A stretch of 64,000 nucleotides of DNA, from NCBI GenBank assembly GCA_017590115.1, contig JAGGNK010008448.1, forward strand, positions 620,001 through 684,000. Reading direction: 5' to 3'. Numbering within the stretch: position 1 is the stretch's first letter; the number at the start of each line of letters is the position of its first letter. The notes beneath the pieces were generated by a model. That model made no database searches, had not been told where the DNA came from, and was given only the letters and a program-made list of their open reading frames with translations. Below, piece by piece: positions 37,001 to 47,400 of this stretch. Made by a program: the position numbers and the translations under genes. Source of the DNA: Montifringilla adamsi (Eukaryota > Chordata > Aves > Passeriformes > Passeridae).

Positions 37001-38098
37001 TTATGAGCAACAATCAGGAGAAAAACAAACAGCTGTGCTAATGCTTAGTACAGGTTGTTCAAGGTAGAACTCTTGGACAGTAAGAGATCGGGAAAGTGAA
37101 ATAAAATTATGTGATAGACTGTACCCATGATCTTAAAAAAGGATCTGTAAGTAATCTTATTTTCTGAGATGGCACTGACAAAAGTTCCTAGGATCTGAAA
37201 TCAGTGATTCTTTTTTCATAAGTCTGATGTGTACTTGTGTGCAGAAATAAATGTGATACACAAAATCCTGTGAGTTGGAATATGCAGGAGCTCTAATTCC
37301 ATGCTGTTCTTAACACCTGTGTCACTCTTGAGTCCCTTGCATCTAGAGGCCTTGGCTTGTGTTGGTTTTAAGCTGTCCTTTAGTTATCATAGCAGCTTTC
37401 ATTCCTAGCTAATCCCATGTTGTCACTTCTCTGACAAGCCCTAGGCAACACAAAGCTACTCAGTTTCTTTGGCAGACTGGTGCTGCCAGGGAGCAGGAGG
37501 CTCTTTGCTCGGTGGCATCTAATATTTGAGTTACCCTGGGTGCCTGCTGACAGGGGTGAAGAGGGTACTCTTCCAGAAACATTTCCCCTTTTTTTTTTTT
37601 TTTGTATCCAGACTTACAGCAGCTCTAGGGAAGGGTAGAATTACTCGTTCAGTGCTGGAATCACTTGCACCAGCAAGTTTGCCAGCAGCTACCACGATGG
37701 CTGTGGAAGGAATTGCCTCTGACAGGTGTCTGAATATTACCAGGAAAGCATTCTCCTGACTCAGCAGGTTTGGCACCAACTCTTACAATCAAATTATTTA
37801 GAGCTATTCAAGACTAGCCTCAAACAGTTGTGCAGAGGGCTAGGAAGGAGTAAGGATTCTTCCCTGTTTGGCAGCTGTGAAAAGGTCAACCACAAAGGCA
37901 GTCCCCAGATCCAAGAGGAGAACAGACACCCTGGGCCAGGTGCCCTCCCAGGGAATGTGGAGGGTGGCCAGAGGAGCAAAAAATAGCCAGAAGTGTGGCT
38001 CTGCCCATCAGGCTCATAGCTGGCATCAGTGAGGTATGCTGTATCATTGAAAGGGGTTTAATGAATTAATCCCACCCTAGAAGTTTGTACCATACATA

Positions 38099-38143
<45 letters not shown>

Positions 38144-38155
38144 ACATATATATAG
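38099..38155. repeat. (TA)n microsatellite with CT and TG flanks
   Basis: The sequence passes from (CT)n through TGTG to a run of about 14 TA units and then an interrupted TA stretch (tgtatacatatatatag). It is an intergenic compound microsatellite. Confidence 0.9.
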
Positions 38156-40367
38156 ATGTAAACTGTCTTTCAGGGGCTGTTTGTGTCTGTATGCCCTCAA
38201 TCCAGGAATGGTGCTAGGGGAGCTGAAAGCCTACAGAATGTCTTACTGCTGCTTTTTAAAGCCTGCTCTCCCCAGCATAGTGCAAAGCTTAATGTCCTTG
38301 ATTTTGAAGTGTGTGATAAAAAGATTAATTTCATTTTATGGAAAGGGTAACCTGAGCCAGGGGCTTGTCCAAGGTTGTTCAGAAGAACAAGTTCAGCTAG
38401 ACAGGGCAGTGCCAGGAGTAGGAAGAAAAAACAGTTTATTACTGTAGTCACTGGTGATTATTGCCTCAACACAGAATGGATATTGACATTTTGTTTATGC
38501 TAATGTATAAGTACAAGGAGTTAAGACAGACATTTCTACTGAGATTATATGCCCATTTTTTAACATTTGCACACACTTGGAGTTGTTTATATCATCCCTA
38601 CTCATCCTTAAATTTATTTTCAATAGCATGCATTATTATGGCATTTGTGAAGCTTTAAATATTTTCCATTAAACTCAATTCCCTGGATGCATGCTGAGAA
38701 AACCTAAAGCAGTGACTGGAGCCTTCAGCCTATCAACCACCCACTAATCCTCAGTGTTGAGCAGGGAATTGGGTCTCTTCTGGTGTATCAACAGAGCCAC
38801 ACTCCTCTTGAGCAGGTGGTATCTACCCAGTGAAGTGCAAATGTTCTCCTGTCTAAGAGGACTGGAGCCCTCCAAGCTGCCTTCCACTCCCATCATCATG
38901 ACAGTCCTTCACTACTGGTTTTAGCCCATGGTGGCAATGTGAAGAGAGGCTCTGTAGTCCAAACAGACCTCACAGGAATAATTTGTGACTGATTTTGCGA
39001 GGATTGTTTGGATCACTGAAGAAGTATCATTGCTCCCTCTGTTTTTCCTTCTATGTAAACCAGTGACAGCTTCTGAAAACTTTGTTGACGTGATGGTTGA
39101 ATTGTATGTAGAATATTCTACTTGTCAGAATGAAAGACCTTGTGAAGGTCTGCTTGGGAAACCAAGAGTGGCAGGTGAAAGAGCAGCTTAGGGCATCACT
39201 GAGGGATGAAGAGAATCCATTCACACAGAGGTGTCACAGATTCTGCTGAAACTACATGACTGGTCTGCTGCAGATTCAAGAAGATCAAACTGACTGCATA
39301 GTTTAAAATATTCCTGGGAGAGGAAAAGAAGAAGTAGGCTTGTTTTAGGAGAGTAAGGATAAATACAGGCAACTTGGGCTGTGGGCTGAATTTACAGTGT
39401 TACCTGTGAATAGCTGGCACAGTATCTGAGGGGCTGCAATGCATTTCAGTGCCCAGCATCCTGGGAAACCTGTAATCTCCATATTAACCCTTTTCCCTTG
39501 TGCACCACTCTTCCAGTGACACTCTCAGACATGGCCAAAATCTCTTTTGTTTTTCAATTTGTATTTACTTAGGGATTTTTGTTTGTATATTTTGGGACCA
39601 TTTTCCAAAGGACTCCCATATGTGGCTCCCATATGTACCCACTCTAGCATCAAAATTAGATCTCCAGGTAAGTTTATTTGTGAGCTCAGACTCCAGTGAC
39701 TAGACTGACTGTGTCTCTCATTTGCAGGTGATGGGACTCATGTGGTTTTGTCTTCCTGTTTGTTAAACAATGCATTGTGCAATTCACAGTGTTACAGACC
39801 AAGTTTGGATCAGAAAAAACTCTTCTCATCTCCAAAACAAGATGTTTGTCTTTCTATCTGACTTTAAATGTGTTTGAAGGATATGATATTTTTAGATCAG
39901 ATCTTATTTACTGTCCCTGCTTGTCAGGCTACATGACAAAATGCCAGGAAAAAGACTCCTGGTTCAGATGTTTAGGCTGAGGCTGCCACAGTTCTGGTAG
40001 TTGGAAGAAACTGCATACAATTGCCCAAACCTAGTCTTTTCCATGCCATCAATCTGTGATGTTTATATTTTCAAAGTGACAATTTCACCTCCTATGCAAT
40101 GCGTGGCACTGTTTTTTGTGAATTTTAGAACATATTAGAGGCTTTCAAATTGCAGTTACATTCCAAGACCTGCTCCATTGACCTAAATACTACAATTCTC
40201 AAAAGTATCCTGTGTTTCTCAAGCACAGTCTAGCACAGGAGAGAGAAATTGTCCCTTAGAAGTCAGGAGGGAAAATAGAATATTTAGATGAGGCTTTGGA
40301 TAGGAAAAGAAAATCACCAATACGCTTGGCAAGCACCTCCCACGCTCCTCCTCTCTTCCATAAAACA

Positions 40368-40599
40368 TCAGAAGAACTTGTGTATTGCATGTAGAACCTG
40401 ATTTTCTACTGAATGATTTACATGGAGTCCTGTAGAACCCAGTGAATGGCCTGGGGAATTTTGTGTGTGCTGTTGCCCAGGATCTGTTGACAACAGATTC
40501 ATTTGTGGCAGGTTTAAAATATGTACCTTTTCCTTTTTAGTAAACATTCTCTGGCTCTCCACCCTTCTCCTGATCTCTGTATGTCTCTCTCTTTGTCTC
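40368..40599 (-). other. Candidate alternative 3' exon of TMEM273
   Basis: A minus-strand acceptor (TTTATTTTGACAG) opens a frame of 76 codons, beginning RQRERHTEIRRR and containing MFTKKEKVHIL, that ends at 40368. The basic run and F(T/S)KK/R..KV are faintly like the remembered human C-terminus FSKRDAQVIEL. Its phase fits the 25-nt microexon but not exon 3 directly. This is weak, composition-level evidence; a chance frame is quite possible. Confidence 0.2.
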
Positions 40600-41220
40600 C
40601 TGTCAAAATAAATCTGGCTGACATGCACTGTAGTTAACTCAAAATATTGCCAGCATTAAATGTGCCCAGACATTTTTATGAATACATTAAACTTGCATGA
40701 AATTTTTAGGCATTATAATTTACCAAGCTTACACCAAGATGGCATTTGATACTGACATGAGCTATTAATTAAAAAAGAGGACATTAAATAATTGTCAGTT
40801 GACATATAAATTGCTGTTTTGTTGGCTGACAGAATCTTGCCTCAAGCTTTTTTCTTCTCAAGTGTTAGTAAATATCCCATTGAGTTTAAGGGCAACCCAT
40901 TGTGAATTGATTGTTTAAAACTTAATGTTATGTACCTGACTAAATAAAGTGGTAAATTCTGTTAATTATTTCACAATGAGCTGTCAGTGTCATGTGGGTA
41001 TTGAAACACTTGCGGTTTAAGTATTTTGGAAATTATCAAGGGGGATACATCCAAATACTTCCTGATTTTAGTGAAATATCTGTTCTTGGAAGGGGTCAGT
41101 TAGGTTCAGTACCAGCTGGTTGGTGTTGTGACACAGAGGATGATTATCTGCATCAAGACCTTCAGCTGGTATGAGCCTGAGCAGCTCCATTGGCTATGGA
41201 AGAGCAGTGCTGGGTGATGC

Positions 41221-41259
41221 CCACTCGGAGTATTTCCCAGCTAGGGAAATACTGAGTGG
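41221..41259 (-). other. Near-perfect 16-bp hairpin, likely in TMEM273 3' UTR
   Basis: The left arm 41221-41238 (CCACTCGGAGTATTTCCC) pairs with the right arm 41244-41259 (GGGAAATACTGAGTGG) except for a 2-nt GG bulge; the loop is 5 nt. It begins 120 nt beyond the proposed TMEM273 stop codon, so on the minus strand it would fold in the 3' UTR. The arms are too short for a standard microRNA precursor, although 4 more pairs form beyond a bulge (ATGC/GCAT). Confidence 0.6.
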
Positions 41260-41378
41260 CTGGTGGCATTTGTAGGAATAATGATGTAAAATTTAAAACA
41301 AAATTTGGCTGAAGGTGAATTTGGTGGAGTGTTCTATCAGTTGCATTAAGTATTTTTTTCCTGAACAAGCATTAATAA

Positions 41379-41491
41379 TCATCCCTGGTCAAGCAGAAAA
41401 TGAAGCTGTTTGCAGAAGATTTGCCAGTTCTCCTCTCCAGTCCTAAAGGGGATGGTGTCTCTCAATACTGAAGTTTTCAGGTTGTCTTTCC
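41379..41491 (-). CDS. TMEM273: TMEM273 exon 4: cytoplasmic tail and stop
   Basis: The exon opens after ATCCCTCAG with GG, completing Gly72 in phase with exon 3. It reads KDNLKTSVLRDTIPF, then RTGEENWQIFCKQLHFLLDQG and TGA. LK-(TS)-L-DTIP matches human LKSTPGGLSDTIP. The minus strand has no GT between the DTIP codons and the stop, so this is naturally a terminal exon. The total protein length then agrees with human. The last 21 residues show no similarity to human, so the C-terminus is the least certain part of the model. Confidence 0.68.
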
Positions 41492-44400
41492 CTGAGGGAT
41501 TCAGGATGGCTATATGATTGGTTGGAATAAATCAGGTGAATTCAGATAATAGACTTCACTTTATCAGAGTGTTTTCTAGGACTAGCCACTGGTCTAAAAA
41601 TTCCATGAATTAGAATTCCCTAAGGAACACAAGCAAGTATGTAAAATTAACTTAGACTAATTATCATATGTGTCTCTGGTGACCTAAATGAATCCTACTA
41701 AGTATTAGTTTATTAGGGGCATTTTTAAATGTTTATATAGCTCTGGTAGTATTTTTACTGCCAGAGGTTTCCTCAAAACCAGTAGAAGGCTATTCTGTTT
41801 CCACAGACTATTACCAGCATTATAGAATCCCTTAGTGACCTACCAGAGAGTAATACATAGATGCCCTGAAGTAAATGAGAACAAAGATTTGCTAGTAAAT
41901 TATTGATTACCGCAGCAGAATTGAAAAGTACACTGATTAAGAAGTGACAGTGGATTTCTAAGTTTTTTTCTAATTAGCCATAAAAGTGTCATCTTTAACA
42001 TAAATAGTTTTGCCCCAAAATATTGTGGAATTGGAGTTTCTCTTACTGGTCAGTATCAGTGGTTCTAAGGCAAAACGTTTCTGTATTGTGTCACACTTCC
42101 AGCCTTAAGACAAGATTTTTGTCATGAAACTGGAAATTTCACTCTACCTTTTAGCAAATGCCTGTAGACTGGGATAAGGAAACATCAAAGAGGTCAGTGT
42201 AAGGTCACCATTAAAGATGTTAAATTTTGCAGCCACCACAAAGTCAGCCACTTCCCCTAGAAAGATCAGAGGATGATGTAATAAACGTTCAGACTGTCTC
42301 TGAAGGAAAATACGACATATAATAAACAGCAAAGAGAGCTAGAGAAGTCCAGTGTGGAACAGTTCATAGATCATCCTGTCTGCATTTCACCCAGGCAGTA
42401 AATCTACCACTGCCTTCTGTGTTTCTTCTTGTCTTTGTCCCTCTCATCCCTTTATTCTCTTTTCTCTTGACTCTGGTCTCTGGCTTTTCTGTTCTGGCTT
42501 AGCTCTTTCTCATGACTTTCCTGTTCATTGCTCTGTCTACACTGACCTAAAAGCATCACAAAGTTTACCAGGTATTCCATTTTGTTCTTCTGACCTTATC
42601 ATAGTCCTAATCTATTTCAGGTTAATGAACAGGAATTGCTGGAGTCTTGTCAGAGAGTGGTATGTTACTAAAAAAGGAAACATTTTGTGCCAGTTACCAC
42701 TGAGGGAGTGTCCCTGGGAAAAGAACACGTGCGGCAGGACTGGGGGCTTTCTCTGTCAGGCACACAAAACATCGAAGCTGCTGCTGCAAAGGATGTCCTT
42801 CCTTTGGTCTTTAATTCAGAGTTTACACATGCTGTGCTCTCTTTATGAGGAATGGCTGTGGTGTGGACATTCTTCTATCCAGCTCTCTGAGAGAGGCCAA
42901 AAGGCATTTCTGAGATCGTAGAGTACAGCTGTTATCTTCCCTTGATGAGAATGCTCCTTAGTTGGTGTTTGGGGGTTTTTAGTCACTTATAAAATGTCTC
43001 AAAGGGACACAAAAAAAGTGTCCACACCTGTAGGTTACCGTGAGCCAACAGAGCTTGCAGTCCAGAGTCTGTGCTCCTGTACATCCCTTCCCCACTGCCT
43101 GTCCCTGGGGGAGATGCAGAGTGGCCATTGCCTGAGAAGGCTGGCACTGCTCTCCTGCTGGTGAACTGGTCAGGTGTTCAAACCCTGAAATGGCCTTACT
43201 GTTTCTGGGTAAGGGGGAGGAAGGTGAGGGGTAAAGAGGCATCCCTCCCAGTAGGAATGATCGCTGCATGACCCTGACTTGTAAGAGCCCAGAGTGAAGG
43301 GTGTTTTCAGAACTGAGATGCAGACACAGTAACCTTAGATGAAGCCATTTATCCAGTTTGCTGTTATTATGCATGGTACAAACAAACAAAAAATAAGCTT
43401 CATCACAAGTGTTTGAAGGATTTTCATTTTTAAAAAGTCTTAGTCTGCTGGTTTTTCTTGTGTGTTTCTGAAATGTTGAAGAAAACTCCTTTTTCCATGC
43501 AGACTGACTAGATATCCCAGCCCTCTAGAGCTTACCATGTGTGTTACGTGCAACCATTCCAACGTGGGGAAGCATCATGCATAACGAGAGAGAGAAATTA
43601 GAAATTGTGTATAACAGAAAACACAATGACTCTTACCTTCTATCCATTTTGCCATCTGACTCTAAAGTGAGAAGAGGAAAATGTGGTTAGTTGAGAAGCA
43701 AGAAACAGAGTGGTGATAAGCCTACACAGAATTTGTGAGGAGGCTACAAGGAGTGCATAGTTACAGCTGGTAAAGATCCAGCCATCCTTTCTGAGGCAAA
43801 ACTCTTTGATATTAGTTGTGTCATGCAACTTTCCTAAAGCCCTTCTTCATTCTTCCAGCTGGAATATCTCATGACAATTTCCTCAGAGCTGTGTCTTAGC
43901 TAATACTTTGTCTGGTTTGAGTGTGGTTGTAGCATATCCCCAGGGTATAATGAGAAACAACTTTGAAGCTGAAGAACTTGGTTATAGTGAAATGCAAGTC
44001 TGCAGTTCTAGGCAGTCCAGCAATTCAGACACTTTTAAAATAGTTCTTCACAGGAAAACCAGAGCTGTTGCATGTACACAATTTTAACACTGAAGCTCAG
44101 ATGTGCTGTATCAGAAGAGAGCTAGATCTATGGAAAAAGGGATCAGGAGTATTTTTTCTTACCTCCAAAGTCACTGTCATTCATTTTGGCTTTGATCATG
44201 CAGATTATAACTGCTATAAAACTGATTGCTAGAACTGCTCCCAGAGTAACTCCTATAATAACATATGTGTAATCTGCAAATAGTAAAAACAAATCAGTAA
44301 GTATGCACCTTTAAATAATAAATACATTTTTTGAGTTTCAGATGTAACACATCCCTTAAAAAAAAAAAAGCTGAGCCAGAGTAGGTGGCTGATAAGAGTC

Positions 44401-47400
44401 TGAGTCTGTTCTTTAAAATCCCTGCGTGCAATGGAGCCATGTGAACCTGTGGCTAAGGGGCTTGAGGGTGTTTTATGATAATGAGCAGCTTCAGCTTTTG
44501 GTGTGTGCACATCTCAGCTGGGTTTCAGAGCCAGGACTTTACTTTAACCCAAAAATAAAGTCCCCCATCCACACTTCTTTGCCAATCTGCATCCTTCCAA
44601 ACTGCTATTGCTGCTTCCAGATATGCACATGCACATATCCACCTCCCAGGCCCTCGGCTCCTGCCTTGCCCTGCTGCTCTGCCTCTGTAAGTCTTTGCTG
44701 GGAGGAAGGGGAATTTGAAAGTGTAAACTATGTGCTGTGACTTGGCATCACTGTGTGTACATGAGGGTTGTGTGTCAGGCAGGGGGTGCCTGTGTTCAGG
44801 ATCTCAGTCCCATGCTCTGTCCTCATACACATCATTTAAAGTGCCGGTCACATGACAGGACTCTGCAGCATAGGCAACTCCAAACTCACAGTGTTTATCT
44901 TCTACACCTAAAAAGTATAAGAAGTCTTCTAATGGCATTCAGTTTTGTTATTTTGCCTCCGGCTTCCCGTCTGGAAGTGAAAAACCCACCATGAACTCAC
45001 CTATTTCCTCCTCTGGGTTTCCAGAAGCATGTACCTTTGCTCTCCAAAAATCTGGAACGGAAATATTTTAGCCTGTTAGGACATTGAGCAGAATGCCATT
45101 TCTGGCTTTTTCCAAGGGGACAGTTGATTCTAATAAATCCTAGGGTAGAATCCTAGGCTTCCTGCAGTAGTGAAATGTTGTCAGTCAAGTTAATGAGGGC
45201 ATCCTAGAAATGTGGCCACACTGTGCCTGTTTTTGACCAGAGGAGAAAATACAATTCCAAAATTTTACGTTGCCTTAGCACTGTTTTCATTCCATGGTTT
45301 TGTCACTGCAAACCAGAGAGCTGTATGCAAGAGAAGCTGCTATAAATCAAGGAAAAGATTACAGATGCACTAAACCTAATAAAACATGCTAATAAGTGAG
45401 GATATGACATAGCCCAACACAACTTTTCTCATGAATCCAAATCCTGCCTGGAGTTCCAGTCTTCAGAATGTGATTTATTGCTGGAAGAGAAGAGTCTTTT
45501 CCTCTTGCAAGCAAATTTTGTGGGCTGGAAACAAACCTTTCCAGAGAGTTTCACACCAAGTTCCCTGTTCATTAAAAGGAGACCTCCTGGCTCTTCCCTG
45601 CTCCATAAAGCCACTGAGCCATGGTACCTGATGCTCAGAGTGTGCAGGCCCTCAGAATGGAGTGGCTTTGAAGAAAAGAATTCATTCCCACATACTTTAG
45701 GAAGAAAACAGAATCAACATGTTTAAAAAATGAGAAAAAGGAGAGGCCGTGTTTAGTTTTAATGTTGCTTGGTTATTATAGGAAATTGTTAAAAACATAC
45801 ACTCAAATGTTTTTTCATTGCAAGGACATTTCCACCAAGGCCTTTTCAGGTAGCTCCAAAGGATGTAACTGGTGCAGCTGCATGAGATGCTGGGCCATGA
45901 GAAGGCTTTAAAGGCAGGTATGACTCCTGCACTCTAACCCTGTGTGCTGCTCAGCTCCTGCCTCCTGCACGTGCTTCAGGCACAGCACGAAGTCACTGCT
46001 CTTGGGCAGGGTGACAGTACAAGGAGCACCTGGTGGGGACACGCTGCTTTGCACACAGCGTCACCTTTTCACCGGCATTCCCCACCGTGGCAGGGAACTG
46101 GGAGGGAGTATTGTCTGGCTGAAACCCAAGCAAAATTTCAGTGTCTTAAATGCACGCAGTTTTCCTACTGCTACTGTCCTAATGTTGGACACAACATTTT
46201 AAATCCCAGCTCCTCCCCTCCACTTTCTGTGGAGAAAGAATTTTATTTTCTTGAGGTTTTAGAGTCTGTACTTTCATTTGTTGTCCAGTAAAATGAATGC
46301 TAGAAAATTTTAAGCATGAAGCATAGACCTTGCATTACAAAACAAGGCATTTTGGTGTCTTTACAGAAATAATCTTGTGTCTGCTTTTCAGACTGCTAAA
46401 ACTCTTGAGCTGAGTGTGGGCCCTGGGGCTTCCGGGGTTATGCCAAAAAAAACCTGATATACTGGGTGGCTTACAACAGATTTATTTTTCTTTCCTGGTC
46501 TTAATCACATTTCTATTCCCAATTTTTAATAAATTATAAATCAAGCTTCAGAAATCGGGAGAAAAGCTTAAAAAATCTTGAGTTTTAAAGCAAATATATT
46601 TTGGGAACTAATTCAGAGCTGAAAGTTTTTTTGGGTTTTTTTGCCAAACTTTTCTACATAATGAAAATGTCTGGAAACTTATTTTGTATGAGCAGAAATG
46701 TTTTCTCTCCAAAATCTCCATAACACTCAGAAGAGGAGTTGTAAGGAGTAGAGAATCTATGCTTATACTGTCTATACGAAATGACCAAAATCAAAGTTAT
46801 AAAGATAAGGAAATTTAAAGAGAACAAAAAGCTTTAAGCTACACAGTGGGCACAAAAAGCATAGCTTCTGGTTTTTTCCATATTAAAAGGTAGTCTTTTT
46901 GCTCTCGCCTGTGATTTTATTTCATTATAAATTTAAAAAAAACACCTTTCTTCCATCCCCTTAATTATTCTTTGTGCTCATATGAAAAATGTTTTAAATT
47001 CAAGCACAATAAAAGTGATATTGTATTACTTTTATTATCCTAATGATCATAATACATAGACCTTAATGTATGCTTTCTAATGGAATTAAACCAGTGACAG
47101 ATTATGTGTTTTATGGCAGAAATAATATTTTACATGGAATATTTTATGTAGGTCCGTTTAATATATTGAGATTAAATTATTAGTTTCTTTTTAAAAAGGG
47201 AGGGAAATTCCTGAAAACCCACAAGACTAAAGAGAATATTTTCAATTCATTCTTGCAATATGCTTTTAATTAAGTTTTAATATCATTTGCTGGATGCTGC
47301 TTAAATACTGTTTGCTTTCAAAGACCGTGTTAGGTGGATTCTATTTGTTTCAGTTTTTTCTTGGCTGCAAATAGGTGGACTAATTAATTCAAATACACAA

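Larger units (their letters stand above)
15080..41378. other. Intergenic region between VSTM4 and TMEM273 with no protein gene recognised
   Basis: About 26 kb of ordinary AT-rich sequence. Its left end is divergent from VSTM4 and its right end will include the TMEM273 3' UTR (below 41379). Open frames up to 188 codons occur (17710-18246 and 36160-36726, plus strand), but none shows a recognisable domain, and none resembles FAM170B, the gene found in this interval in mammals. The region holds simple repeats at 28118-28135, 32404-32424 and 38110-38155, a small duplication near 17330-17384 and hairpins at 34073-34098 and 41221-41259. Confidence 0.6.
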
